Source of the DNA: a bacterium
GTDB lineage: Bacteria; Patescibacteriota; Saccharimonadia; Saccharimonadales; Saccharimonadaceae
Length of the DNA: 64,000 bases
NCBI GenBank assembly: GCA_004561445.1
Contig: SFVX01000001.1
Span: 558,001-622,000 of the forward strand
Reading direction: 5' to 3'
Part shown: positions 43,501 through 52,832 of the stretch, in pieces
Position numbering within the stretch: the stretch's first letter is position 1
How the letters are laid out: each line of letters begins with the position of its first letter
Notes under the pieces: model-generated
Database searches by the model: none
What the model was told of the DNA's origin: nothing
What the model saw: only the letters and a program-made list of their open reading frames with translations
Position numbers and translations under genes: made by a program

Positions 43501-44022
43501 TTAGTATTTTACAATAAATTTGACGAACTCGGTAAGAACTCGTGGAAGCTGTTCGCGCTCGGCAGGCGTGAATTTAGAGAGGACGAAATCGACATCGCCG
43601 ATTTGTTTGCGGACCGGTTCGTTGCCGGTACCGAGGCGCAGACGCGGAAAATCTTCATTGCCGAGTTCGCGAATGGTGGATTTGAGGCCGTTATTACCGC
43701 CGGCGGAGCCGCGCTCGCGATAGCGAAGTTTGCCAAAGTCGAGGTTAAAATCATCGCAAACGATCAAGAGGTCAGAAATATTAGGCTTGTAAAAATTAAT
43801 TACCGCGCGAACGCTACGCCCGACGTCGTTATAAAAAGTTTGTGGCTTTACAAGAAGCAAATCATGTTCGTCGTCGCGAGCGACCTCGGCGAAAAATTTA
43901 GCTTTGCTCTGCCAGTCGATCTTGGCGAGTTTGGCGTAAAAATCTAGTGCCAAGAAGCCAAAGTTGTGGCGAGTAAAATTATATTGCGACCCAGGGTTGC
44001 CAAAACCCACAATGATTTTCAT
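43501..44022 (-). CDS. pth: peptidyl-tRNA hydrolase
   Basis: 173 residues, slightly short for the family. It has VGFGNPGSQY (5-14), the catalytic His in TRHNFGF (H19), LLVKPQTFYNDVG, CDDFNLDFGKLRYRERGSAGGNNGLKS and DFPRLRLGTG. It recycles peptidyl-tRNAs released by stalled ribosomes. TATAAT at 44029-44034 is exactly 6 nt before the ATG. Confidence 0.95.
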   Translation of the reverse strand: MKIIVGFGNPGSQYNFTRHNFGFLALDFYAKLAKIDWQSKAKFFAEVARDDEHDLLLVKPQTFYNDVGRSVRAVINFYKPNISDLLIVCDDFNLDFGKLRYRERGSAGGNNGLKSTIRELGNEDFPRLRLGTGNEPVRKQIGDVDFVLSKFTPAEREQLPRVLTEFVKFIVKY

Positions 44023-44041
44023 AAAATAATTATACTACATG

Positions 44042-44067
44042 AAAAAGCGGGTCCTTTGTGGGCCCGC
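44042..44067 (-). terminator. terminator of the PhoH-like gene
   Basis: GCGGGTCC (44047-44054) pairs with GGGCCCGC (44060-44067) with one G-U; five T follow on the minus strand. Confidence 0.85.
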
Positions 44068-44095
44068 TTAATCTTGCGGTTGGTGAAAATTAGCC

Positions 44096-45532
44096 TTAGC
44101 CGATACAAGCAGCGATAGCCTTGGCGGCTTTCGAACGCTCGACTTCGTCGGGGTTCAAAGTGACGACGATAGCGTACGGATTGCCTTCGAGCTTGCTGGA
44201 CGCCCAAGAAAGGCCGTTGCTGTTGGCGTTCATGTGGCGATTGTAAACCTGGCCAGGATCGCCCATGCAGACCATTTTAGAGCCGCTACCGATACGAGTA
44301 AGCAACTGCTTAATCTGGCCACGCTCGAGCGCCTGTGCCTCATCGTAGATGATCATGCTATTGGTGATAGAACGACCACTAATATACTGCAAGGCTTCCA
44401 GTTCGAAAAACTTAGCAAGCGCGTTCTCGACATCGCGCATGACGTCGAGACGGTTCTTTGGCTTGCCGCCCTTGGATTTGTCGCCTTTGGCACGCAAGTA
44501 GTTGTAAAGGTTGTCCTTGATTGGCGCGATCATTGGCGCAATCTTCTCGTCCTTACTGCCAGGCAAAGCACCCAACTCGCGGCCGCCAGGAGAACCTTCG
44601 CTTGGTACTACGAAAATACGCTCATAGCGCGCATGCTCGCCCATCTCGACGGTCTGAAAATAAGCCGAAGCGACCGTACAGAAAGTCTTACCAGTGCCGA
44701 AGAGTCCCGGACAGATAACGATTGGCACTTCGTCGGCACTAATCATCAAAGCCTCGAGTAACATAGCTTGGCCGGCATTGCGTGGATAGATTCTGCCCTT
44801 ATATTCGCGCAAATGATGAATGGCGCGAAGCACGGGCTGGCCGTTGTTGGGCTCAAATCTCGCAATGTGGTTGTAGTAGTTGTTGCGTTCAAAAGGCACG
44901 CCTGGCGCAAGCATGAATTCGACGAACTCATTGATGTGGAGCGGTTTCTCGTCCGGGAAGTTTGCTTTAAACTCCTCAGCCGTCATCTCGCTCTTGGACT
45001 GCCAAGCATAATAGACTTCTTCGGGCATGACGACTTTGCGACGTCCGGTATAGACAGTAGGATTGATGTGCGCCACATCGAAGCCTTCGCTGTAAGCAAG
45101 CGAGCTCATGGCATTATCGCCAGTCAGAATGGCTAAGGTCTGGCCGTTTTTGAGCTTTGATTGATACAACTTGGCGGCCTTGATGGTTTCCATCTTGCTG
45201 GAGCTAGGCTCGTAGCCGCGGCGATTGGACGGATTGACTGTCTTGGTTGCATTGCGGTCTTCAATAAAAACGATCTCCATGCCATTGTCGCAAATATGCT
45301 TGCCTTCATGGTGGATATCGCCAAGAATCATGTTGAACTGCTTAAGAAGTTCCCCGCAGGCCTCGCCTCGGTTAGTTTGCTCGCCACGAAGCTCGGTTGC
45401 ACGCATGATGAAATGCGCTGGGATGGCCAAAATGTCGGCCTTCTTCTTTGTTTGAGTATCCGGGTTCAGAATTTCCGGATTTCCGATAAGTGTATCGAGC
45501 GCCGGAACTAATACTTGATGATAACTCTTCAT
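44096..45532 (-). CDS. PhoH-family ATPase with N-terminal PIN-like domain
   Basis: 478 residues. The N-terminal 200 resemble a PIN nuclease fold (AILTGDNAMSSLAYSEGFDV near the end). The C-terminal half is a PhoH P-loop ATPase with GLFGTGKTF (Walker A), IIYDEAQAL (Walker B) and MVCMGDPGQ. PhoH2-type proteins combine RNase and helicase activities; this role is inferred from the family. I choose the ATG at 45532, with GGAGG 8 nt upstream; the GTG at 45541 overlaps that site. Confidence 0.85.
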   Translation of the reverse strand: MKSYHQVLVPALDTLIGNPEILNPDTQTKKKADILAIPAHFIMRATELRGEQTNRGEACGELLKQFNMILGDIHHEGKHICDNGMEIVFIEDRNATKTVNPSNRRGYEPSSSKMETIKAAKLYQSKLKNGQTLAILTGDNAMSSLAYSEGFDVAHINPTVYTGRRKVVMPEEVYYAWQSKSEMTAEEFKANFPDEKPLHINEFVEFMLAPGVPFERNNYYNHIARFEPNNGQPVLRAIHHLREYKGRIYPRNAGQAMLLEALMISADEVPIVICPGLFGTGKTFCTVASAYFQTVEMGEHARYERIFVVPSEGSPGGRELGALPGSKDEKIAPMIAPIKDNLYNYLRAKGDKSKGGKPKNRLDVMRDVENALAKFFELEALQYISGRSITNSMIIYDEAQALERGQIKQLLTRIGSGSKMVCMGDPGQVYNRHMNANSNGLSWASSKLEGNPYAIVVTLNPDEVERSKAAKAIAACIG

Positions 45533-45680
45533 AAGATCCACCTCCGTTTTGATATAAAAGAGCTATAAACAAACTGAAGTCAAAATGACCCGCCGTTTGT
45601 TACTGCTACTATAACAGATACGGCGGGAGCAGTCGAGCTTAAGAGGAATGCTAGTTTTTAGCGACGGCGCTTATTTGGCT

Positions 45681-46982
45681 TTAGTCGCGGTTGCGGAAGG
45701 AGAAGAAGATAGGCGTGCCTTCAAATGGATAAGCCTCGCGCAAGCAACGTTCGAGGTAGCGCTTGTAACTCCAGTGAAGCAGACTGAGATTGCTACCATA
45801 AACTACAAACCACGGCGGACAAGTATCGGTCTGAACCATGTAACGAAGACGTGGATGAGTATTTTTGAGACCTGCTGGTGGATGCATGCGAATAGCTTCG
45901 TGGAGAACTTTGTTGAGGTCGGAAGTTTTGAGCTCGGCGTGACGGGCGCGGTCGATTTGGGTAGCGAGCTCGAAAATTTTGGTGGCATTTTTACCAGTGA
46001 CGGAGCTAGTGAGAATAACTGGTGCATATGGGATGAATTTGAAATCGTATTCGAGTTTGTCGAGGATCTCGTCAGTGTCTTGATGCTCGAGATCGGTCTT
46101 AGTGACGACGAGAATGATGCCCTTCCCGGCGTCGACGATTTGGCCGGCGAGAGCTTGATCGAGTTTAGAATGCGGCTCGGTACTATCAACTAGCAAGCAG
46201 CAGACGTCGGCTTCTTCGATAGCGGCGAGACTGCGCAAAGCGGAAAACTTTTCGATGCCGACTTCGCGTTTGCCCGGCTTGCGAAGGCCGGCGGTGTCGA
46301 GGAGTTCAATTGTACGGCCTTTATAGCGAATTTCGGTGCGATTGATGTCGCGAGTAGTACCGGAGAGGTTGGCGACGATAGCTTGCTGTTTCTCGGCGAG
46401 AGTATTAAAGAGACTGGACTTGCCGACGTTTGGGCGACCGATGAGGGCGATTTTGAGGCTATCGTCTTCGGTCTTGACGGGTTTGTCTTTGAAACCGAGT
46501 TTGGTGAGCTCGTCAGTGATACGGTTGCGAAGGTCGTTGAGCCCTTGGCTGGTGGTGGCGGACACGCGGAGTGGATATTTGATGCCAAGATTCAGGAATT
46601 CCTCGTTTGGCAAAGACTCACCGAGGTCGGATTTGTTGAGCAGAAGCAAGGTTGGTTTGCCGGATTTGAGCGCTTTTTTGGCGATGAGCTTGTCGTCGTG
46701 GTTTGGATATTTACTGCTATCGAGCGCGAGCAAAATGAGGTCGGCGCTTTCGACGGCGTCATCGATTTGATTTTGGATGTTAGCTTCAAATTCGTCGTCT
46801 GGATCTTTGAGACCAGCAGTGTCAATGAGAAGGTAACGATCGTCGATTTTGGTGACGACATTATCGCGCGTAGTACCCGCTTCGCGCGCAACAATAGCCT
46901 GTTGACGACGAGCGAGGCGATTGAAGAGGCTGGATTTGCCGGCATTAGTTTGACCGATGATTGCTACTACGGGTAATTTCAT
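45681..46982 (-). CDS. der: ribosome-assembly GTPase Der (EngA)
   Basis: 433 residues with two tandem GTPase domains and a C-terminal KH-like domain. G1 motifs are GQTNAGKSS (10-18; the usual Pro is Thr) and GRPNVGKSS (about 182), DTAGL occurs in both, and NKSD and TKTD are the G4 motifs. It acts in 50S subunit maturation. TATAAT at 46989-46994 is exactly 6 nt before the ATG. Confidence 0.95.
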   Translation of the reverse strand: MKLPVVAIIGQTNAGKSSLFNRLARRQQAIVAREAGTTRDNVVTKIDDRYLLIDTAGLKDPDDEFEANIQNQIDDAVESADLILLALDSSKYPNHDDKLIAKKALKSGKPTLLLLNKSDLGESLPNEEFLNLGIKYPLRVSATTSQGLNDLRNRITDELTKLGFKDKPVKTEDDSLKIALIGRPNVGKSSLFNTLAEKQQAIVANLSGTTRDINRTEIRYKGRTIELLDTAGLRKPGKREVGIEKFSALRSLAAIEEADVCCLLVDSTEPHSKLDQALAGQIVDAGKGIILVVTKTDLEHQDTDEILDKLEYDFKFIPYAPVILTSSVTGKNATKIFELATQIDRARHAELKTSDLNKVLHEAIRMHPPAGLKNTHPRLRYMVQTDTCPPWFVVYGSNLSLLHWSYKRYLERCLREAYPFEGTPIFFSFRNRD

Positions 46983-47055
46983 AGGTTTATTATACCAGAA
47001 TTGACATTTTTAGTAAAGTGTGCTATAATAGATAGATATTAATGATTTTTTCAAT

Positions 47056-47081
47056 AAAAAACACCCCTTGCGGGTGTTTTT
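47056..47081 (-). terminator. terminator of tRNA-Glu(CUC), bidirectional
   Basis: AACACCC (47060-47066) pairs with GGGTGTT (47072-47078), flanked by A- and T-runs. Confidence 0.8.
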
Positions 47082-47092
47082 AAGTATCTATA

Positions 47093-47169
47093 TGGTGATC
47101 CCGAAGGGAGTCGAACCCTTGATTTTCTGGATGAGAACCAGACGTCCTGGACCACTAGACGACGGGACC
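47093..47169 (-). tRNA. tRNA-Glu (anticodon CUC)
   Basis: Minus-strand cloverleaf: acceptor GGTCCCG/CGGGATC, anticodon stem TCTGG/CCAGA with loop TTCTCAT, T arm AAGGGTTCGACTCCCTT and encoded CCA. Anticodon CTC reads GAG. Confidence 0.94.
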
Positions 47170-47177
47170 ATACGGAT

Positions 47178-47206
47178 ATATTAACAGAAAAATCCGTGCT
47201 TGTAAA
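47178..47206 (-). promoter_or_regulatory. tRNA-Glu(CUC) promoter
   Basis: Minus-strand TTTACA (47201-47206), a 17-nt spacer and TAATAT (47178-47183); the predicted start is within 2-3 nt of the mature 5' end. Confidence 0.75.
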
Positions 47207-47207
47207 C

Positions 47208-47702
47208 TTAGTTTTGTAGGGCTTGCTTAAAACGGTAGCGACGCACGTAGCAGAAGATAGCGATGTAGGCTAGCACGCCGGCAAAACCGGCGAGTGAATC
47301 AATTAGAACATCCGTTACGCTGCCGTTGCGGCCAGCGATGGCGAGCTGATGTACTTCGTCTATGGCTGCATAGGCGACAGCGAAAACTGTGGTATAAATT
47401 GTTGTGGTAAGCGTTGGGAATTGACTGACATTGAGGCCTTTTAAAAAGGACGAGATAGAATATCCTAATCCAGCAAAGAGTACAAAGTGGGCAAGCTTGC
47501 GGGCGAGTGCATTGCTGATGCCAAACATGTTTGCGAAAGCTGACGAGCTAGCCTGTGAGCTTTCGCCACTGGTGGCTGAGAACGCCCAAATAATGATGAC
47601 AAAAAAGATAGGAAAGATAATACGCCAATACCGTTCGATTTTCTTGCGCAAGATGCGGGCTTTAAGCTCTTTGATGGTTTTTGGCTGCTCTATCTGTTCC
47701 AT
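47208..47702 (-). CDS. VanZ-family membrane protein
   Basis: 164 residues with four or five TM helices. Family blocks are RKLAHFVLFAGLGY and AAIDEVHQLAIAGRNGSVTDVLIDSLAG. VanZ proteins confer low-level teicoplanin resistance in enterococci; their housekeeping role is unclear. TACACT at 47709-47714 lies 6 nt before the ATG, a weaker example of the leaderless pattern. Confidence 0.85.
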   Translation of the reverse strand: MEQIEQPKTIKELKARILRKKIERYWRIIFPIFFVIIIWAFSATSGESSQASSSAFANMFGISNALARKLAHFVLFAGLGYSISSFLKGLNVSQFPTLTTTIYTTVFAVAYAAIDEVHQLAIAGRNGSVTDVLIDSLAGFAGVLAYIAIFCYVRRYRFKQALQN

Positions 47703-47719
47703 ATCTTTAGTGTAGCATA

Positions 47720-49159
47720 TTAGCTGGTGATGGCGCCGTTAATATGTGGAGCGTCTGTGCCATTAGCGGCTTCTTGGATGAGCATCTTGGCGGCTCGCTC
47801 CTTGTTTGCGGCGTCGGCTTGCTCTGCCTGCATTTTGGCTTGGAGCATATTAAAGTAGTCGTCCTGTGGATTTTCAGAGTTGGCGCTGATTTGGATATTA
47901 GTTGGGTCGTGCTCTGGTACGGTTAATGGAATACCGTTTTCGTCGGTCGGTACGGCGGGTTCGGCAGGCTGCTCGAATGGGTTATATGTTCCAGCTAGTC
48001 CTTGCTCTTCGAAGGTTTGCGAGGTAGTATCTTGCTCAGCGAGCGCGTCGTTGGCGGTTTCTACGACTTGCTCGGCGACAGATGTGGCTCCTTTTGCGAC
48101 TTGCTCGGCTTGTCGCGTGCGCATATCTGAAGAACGTGTTGCAATGTCATTGTCGCCACCAAGAGCTGGTATTGATTCGACGGCAGTTTCGGTGGCGCTA
48201 GCAAACGACGTAGCTTTATCGGCAGCTTCGAGTGCTTCTTCGTGTTCTCCACTATTATTTTTTGCGACACCCTTTATGGCTGCGGCGGCGCTAGCAATAG
48301 CGGCGTTGCTAGCGATATCCTTTTGTTTCTTAATGTATTCTTTTTTAGTGTTTAGACTAGTTATTCCGCCAGCATCAAGGTCTTTCGCGTCAACGGATGA
48401 CATTAGCTTGTCGGCTTCAGTAGCGATAACTTGATCGTTTAGTCCGTCATGGTGTAGCTGGTCGACAACCTTCCCCACATCTACTGTGCTGGCAGTACCG
48501 GTGTTTCCAGCAGTGACAGCTATTGCTCCAGCGACGGCATTATTAGTTGAGCCGAGCGGGCTAGCGTCGGTGCTACTCGCAGTAATGTCTTTGCCGGTGC
48601 GCATGTTGTCTGGAATGCCACCCTCATCATCCTCGAGCAAATCTTTAGCGCTTTTCTCGGCTGATAGTTCTCTATTGCCAGTTAGAACGTCTGCATTGGA
48701 ACGATTATCGAGAAGGTTCATTTCTTGCGGATCTTCGGTAGCAGTTTCGCGCGTAATTGTATCGATATTGCTTGGTTGAAAATCTGCGACAATGTCGCCG
48801 GTTTCGCGATTAATTAAAATTACATGCTCGATGCCCGGTACGTCAATAAACATCTGGCGAGCTTCTTCGCGATATTTATCGAAAGCAGCCTGAGTAATTT
48901 CGCCATTTTCGTCAATTTCTTCGGGCTCGAGCTCGATTTTGCGCTTGGTTGGATCGTCCTCGCCGGCTTCGGCGCCCTGCTCGGCTAGTGGAGCTTGGTC
49001 TGGCTCCATAGCAACAAACATAGCAGATTCTGAATCTTGGCGCATGTCGGATTCTAGATTATCCCAGGCTTCATTATAATAAGGATTGTGAATTTCGCCG
49101 TCTTCGTGATTCTCGCGTTTTTCGCCCATCTTTTCAATACTTGTATCGTCTGCAAACAT
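47720..49159 (-). CDS. unknown acidic, alanine-rich soluble protein
   Basis: 479 residues without TM helix or signal peptide. The sequence is rich in Ala, Glu, Asp, Thr and Gln, with helical low-complexity segments (for example AIASAAAAIKGVAKNN), suggesting coiled-coil or disordered structure. AAAGG precedes the ATG. It lies 11 bp after the DUF3048 gene and 17 bp before vanZ-like, so it is in that operon. No family recognised. Confidence 0.6.
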   Translation of the reverse strand: MFADDTSIEKMGEKRENHEDGEIHNPYYNEAWDNLESDMRQDSESAMFVAMEPDQAPLAEQGAEAGEDDPTKRKIELEPEEIDENGEITQAAFDKYREEARQMFIDVPGIEHVILINRETGDIVADFQPSNIDTITRETATEDPQEMNLLDNRSNADVLTGNRELSAEKSAKDLLEDDEGGIPDNMRTGKDITASSTDASPLGSTNNAVAGAIAVTAGNTGTASTVDVGKVVDQLHHDGLNDQVIATEADKLMSSVDAKDLDAGGITSLNTKKEYIKKQKDIASNAAIASAAAAIKGVAKNNSGEHEEALEAADKATSFASATETAVESIPALGGDNDIATRSSDMRTRQAEQVAKGATSVAEQVVETANDALAEQDTTSQTFEEQGLAGTYNPFEQPAEPAVPTDENGIPLTVPEHDPTNIQISANSENPQDDYFNMLQAKMQAEQADAANKERAAKMLIQEAANGTDAPHINGAITS

Positions 49160-49170
49160 AATTACCTTTC

Positions 49171-50499
49171 TTAATTCCAGTTGACTGAACCGCTGTTACT
49201 TGGATAAATACTGACCCAAACTTGTCCGCGGACGAGATTGATGTCGTTGCCTTCATTATCTATGAAACGAAGAGGCGAGTTGACGTCGTTGCGTTGCCAT
49301 TTGGCGGCGATAACGGTGCCATTTTGGAAGATAAAGGCGTCACCTCCGCCGGTAGTCTTGTAATCCATATAACCATCACCGCGTGCCACAGGAGTAGTTT
49401 TCATTGCAATAACGACTTTTGGTGATATTTGTACTTGCGAGCCATCTTTGCGGAGACTATAGTGTGGGCCACCGCTGGTATGCGCGCGTTTGTAGCTATT
49501 AGTATTGGCGTCATAAGTGAAGATTGGATTGTAGAGAGCACTGGAAATATTGATGCGAACGGTAGTGGCGTTTTGCTCAACTGGTTCTTGAATTGCATCT
49601 GGGTCGAGCCTAGTAAAGCCGGTGAAGGTAGATTCGGTATAACCTTTTTTGTAATTGAGTGAATCAAGATGCGTAGCATCGGTGTAGACGTTGTGCGGGG
49701 CGTAAATGCGCTTACCATTTGGTTTAGTATTAGCGCGCCAATAGTAATTTCCATTAAAGAACTGATCAATGTCGCGGAATTCGCCGTTGTTGCGGATGAG
49801 ATTGAGTGCATTTTGGGCACCGCCGACGTGAGCGATAGAGCATTTGTATGGTTTTGCCATTTCGGCGTAGGTGAGACGGACGCTACGAACTGGGCCGATG
49901 AGCTCCGGCTTAGCTTCTTGATAAATAGCCATGAAGCGCGTAATGCCACCTTCGGCGATAGCTTCGTATATGACGCCGGCTTGATCGAGGCCGCTTTGCG
50001 GACGGGCATCTGGGCTATTTTCGATCATAACGCAAGTCGTGGCTGCCTTGAGCAAATTGGGGTCGGAAACCTCGAGGCCGGTAAGAGGTGAGTAGTAAAT
50101 CTTGTCGCTTTCGGCGTCGTCGTAGGCAAAGTCTGAACTTTCTTCGCCATGATTTGCAGTAAAGAAAGCAAGCACGCCAAAAGTGCCACCACTAATGATA
50201 AGAAGGGCTAAGATAATAATACTGATGATTTTGCCGGCAGAACGCTTGGTTTTTTCACGTTTCTCGCGCTTTTGGCGGGCTTTTTTGCTACTTTTCTTCT
50301 CTTTTAGCTCGGTCTCGTCTAGTTCGGAATTTTCGGCATCAAGAAACTCGGCGATATCGTCATTGACGTTCTCGTCTTTCTTCTTGGCAGTAGCTTTTTC
50401 TTTCGCAAATTCGCTCTGATTGTAGAGCTCTTCGAGGGTGTGGTCTTCATCCTCGGCTTTGCGAACGTGTATTTTATAACCACCTCGCGACATCTTCAT
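49171..50499 (-). CDS. DUF3048 (YerB-type) membrane-anchored protein
   Basis: 442 residues. A charged cytoplasmic N-terminus (about 1-88) and one TM helix (about 90-112) precede an extracellular DUF3048 domain, recognised by ENSPDARPQSGLDQAG, YEAIAEGGITRFMAIY and PVRSVRLTYAEMA. YerB-type proteins are of unknown function. TATACT at 50506-50511 is exactly 6 nt before the first ATG. Confidence 0.85.
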   Translation of the reverse strand: MKMSRGGYKIHVRKAEDEDHTLEELYNQSEFAKEKATAKKKDENVNDDIAEFLDAENSELDETELKEKKSSKKARQKREKREKTKRSAGKIISIIILALLIISGGTFGVLAFFTANHGEESSDFAYDDAESDKIYYSPLTGLEVSDPNLLKAATTCVMIENSPDARPQSGLDQAGVIYEAIAEGGITRFMAIYQEAKPELIGPVRSVRLTYAEMAKPYKCSIAHVGGAQNALNLIRNNGEFRDIDQFFNGNYYWRANTKPNGKRIYAPHNVYTDATHLDSLNYKKGYTESTFTGFTRLDPDAIQEPVEQNATTVRINISSALYNPIFTYDANTNSYKRAHTSGGPHYSLRKDGSQVQISPKVVIAMKTTPVARGDGYMDYKTTGGGDAFIFQNGTVIAAKWQRNDVNSPLRFIDNEGNDINLVRGQVWVSIYPSNSGSVNWN

Positions 50500-50543
50500 A
50501 CTTAAAGTATAACATAAGCATAAAGGCTACGAGGTGGTTTTTG

Positions 50544-51992
50544 CTAGTCGGCGCAGTTAAAAGTGGTGATTACGGCATTAAGGCGTGCAAGAGTGGCTTC
50601 GCAACCAATGACACTTAGGGTGTCGTGAAGAGCTGGGCTAAATGGTGCGAACGATACGGAGAGGCGAATAAGACCGAAGAGTGTGGCTGGTTTTTGTTCG
50701 CTCTCGGCAAGAAGCTCATTCAGAGCATTTTGGAGATTATCTGGCGTCCACTCAGTGACTTCGCGAAGCTTTTCGATGCTTTGGCGCAACAGCGCGACAA
50801 TTTCGTGTTCGGAAAGCTTCTTGAGAGCCTTGTTGTCGGTGAGCATGTCCATGTCGACCGTCGGCGAGACGAAGAAATAGTCGGTCATAGTGCGAAGATC
50901 GGCGAGAGTCTTGAGACGATCGTAGATGATCGAGAAGACGCGAAACTTAAGCTCGTCGCTGGCATTCTTGGCGATTTCTGGCCAAAAATCTGCTGTGCGA
51001 GCGTAGAGAGCTTTTGCGTCTTCGTTGAAGAGGCGACGAATCCATTGACCATTGAGCCAAAGAAGCTTCTGTTCATCGAAGCGTGCGCCTGCGTGTTGGA
51101 TACGACTAACATCGAAGCGCTCAATAAGGTCCTCTTTGCTGTAGATTTCGTCTTCGGTGCCATCATTCCAGCCTAGACATGCCAAGAAATTTAGCATCGC
51201 TTCTGGCAGGATGCCATCTTTGCGATAATCGGCGGCAGATTTGGCGCCATCGCGCTTACCGAGCTTTTTATTGCCACTCGGCGCAAGAATGTGCGGAAGA
51301 TGGACGAATTTTGGACGTTCGAGTCCAAGAGCTTCGTAGAGCGCAAGATAATTGCCCATGCTTGGCAAATATTCTTGACCGCGCAAAACATGCGTCACGC
51401 CCATGCAGGCATCGTCGACGATATGGGCGAAGTTGTAGGTTGGTAAGCCGTCGGCTTTGATGAGGATAAAATCATCTTGAGTTTCTGGGCCCATATGAAG
51501 GTCGCCAAAAACTTCGTCGTGATAGTCGTAGGCTTTTGGTTGGGCTTTAAAGCGGAGTGGCAGGCCTGGTTGCCATTCTGGCGTATTGTCTGGGCGATAA
51601 TTGCGATACAAAAATGGTACTTTGTTTTTGTTGGCTTCTTCGCGATATTTGTTGACAGTTTCAGAATCGGTCGGATCAGCATAGGCGCGCCCGGCGGCGA
51701 TAAGTTTCTTTGCCCATTCGACATAAATGTCTTTGCGCTCAGTCTGGTAATATGGACCGTTTGCGCCACCGCGCTCTGGGCCTTCGTCCCAATCGAGTCC
51801 AATCCATTGCAAAGTATCCTCAATGAGCTCGGTAGCGCCCTCGACGTAGCGAGCTTGATCAGTATCCTCGATGCGCAAGATAAAAGTTCCATTGCTCTGT
51901 TTAGCAATAAGATATGGATAAATTGCCGAGCGTAAATTTCCAATGTGAATATAGCCGGTCGGCGACGGCGCAAAACGAGTCACTGCTTTCAT
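50544..51992 (-). CDS. gltX: glutamyl-tRNA synthetase
   Basis: 482 residues, class I synthetase. The HIGH motif appears as HIGN (16-19) in FAPSPTGYIHIGNLR and the KMSKS equivalent as KLGKRDGAK. LRIEDTD and GLDWDEGP are typical. Whether it also charges tRNA-Gln cannot be told from sequence here. Two glutamate tRNAs lie in the same window. An AT-rich TAATAT/TATAAT cluster lies 7-10 nt before the ATG. Confidence 0.95.
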   Translation of the reverse strand: MKAVTRFAPSPTGYIHIGNLRSAIYPYLIAKQSNGTFILRIEDTDQARYVEGATELIEDTLQWIGLDWDEGPERGGANGPYYQTERKDIYVEWAKKLIAAGRAYADPTDSETVNKYREEANKNKVPFLYRNYRPDNTPEWQPGLPLRFKAQPKAYDYHDEVFGDLHMGPETQDDFILIKADGLPTYNFAHIVDDACMGVTHVLRGQEYLPSMGNYLALYEALGLERPKFVHLPHILAPSGNKKLGKRDGAKSAADYRKDGILPEAMLNFLACLGWNDGTEDEIYSKEDLIERFDVSRIQHAGARFDEQKLLWLNGQWIRRLFNEDAKALYARTADFWPEIAKNASDELKFRVFSIIYDRLKTLADLRTMTDYFFVSPTVDMDMLTDNKALKKLSEHEIVALLRQSIEKLREVTEWTPDNLQNALNELLAESEQKPATLFGLIRLSVSFAPFSPALHDTLSVIGCEATLARLNAVITTFNCAD

Positions 51993-52010
51993 AGTAATAA
52001 TATTATAATA

Positions 52011-52793
52011 TTATTTTTGATGAACGTCTAGCTGTGGATAAGGGACGCTAATCTTATGCTCTTCGAGCACAGCCAAAGCGGCGTGGTAAATATTGCGTTT
52101 GATTTGGATACGATCGTCGGAGCATTTTGCGTAGATGCGATAATTAATGCTCGAGCTCGCTAGTTCTGAGACTCCGCGATATTCGCATTCGATGAGCTTG
52201 TCGGTATTTTCGGCTTTAGCGCGCATAACGATCTCCTCCATGATGGATTCGGCCTTACTAAGCTTGAGCTCATACGGCAATGGGATATCAACGTTAATAA
52301 GGTCGGCACTAACTTCTGCTTTGTTGATTTCACTGTTAGCTATAGTAATGATGTTGCCGGTAAGACTATCACGAAGCTTCGTAGAACGAATGCCGAGATG
52401 TACGACCGTGCCGGACATATCATTGATTTTGACATAATCGCCAACTTTATAATAGTCTTCGCTAGCAAGCGAAAAGCCACGGATTATATCCTTCATTGTA
52501 TCTTGAAGCGCGAGGCCGATAACAGCAGATGCGATTCCGACTCCCGCAAGTAAGCTAGTGACATTAAAGCCATTGATTTGAAGTACGCAGAGGGCGACGA
52601 GAATTATATAGGCGTAGCGTACTAGGCTAGAAATCAGCGCGAAGTAAGTGTCGCGTCCTTTATTCTTTTTTCGAGATTTGAAATGGTTTTTGATTGGCCA
52701 TGATACGAGTTTGTAGAATAAAATCGAGCAAAGAATAAAGATAATTGAATAAATAATATGTTCTAGGTTGATCTTTTGAAATAATTCTTCCAT
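52011..52793 (-). CDS. mscS: small-conductance mechanosensitive channel (MscS family)
   Basis: 260 residues. Two N-terminal helices precede the pore helix region (LLAGVGIASAVIGLALQDTMKDIIRG) and the beta domain (YYKVGDYVKINDMSGTVVHLGIRSTKLRD). The C-terminal alpha/beta domain is complete. The family relieves osmotic pressure. TAAAAT at 52800-52805 is exactly 6 nt before the ATG. Confidence 0.9.
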   Translation of the reverse strand: MEELFQKINLEHIIYSIIFILCSILFYKLVSWPIKNHFKSRKKNKGRDTYFALISSLVRYAYIILVALCVLQINGFNVTSLLAGVGIASAVIGLALQDTMKDIIRGFSLASEDYYKVGDYVKINDMSGTVVHLGIRSTKLRDSLTGNIITIANSEINKAEVSADLINVDIPLPYELKLSKAESIMEEIVMRAKAENTDKLIECEYRGVSELASSSINYRIYAKCSDDRIQIKRNIYHAALAVLEEHKISVPYPQLDVHQK

Positions 52794-52832
52794 GTCTATA
52801 TTTTAAGTCGTTCGTAGCGACTGGTCTAGTAG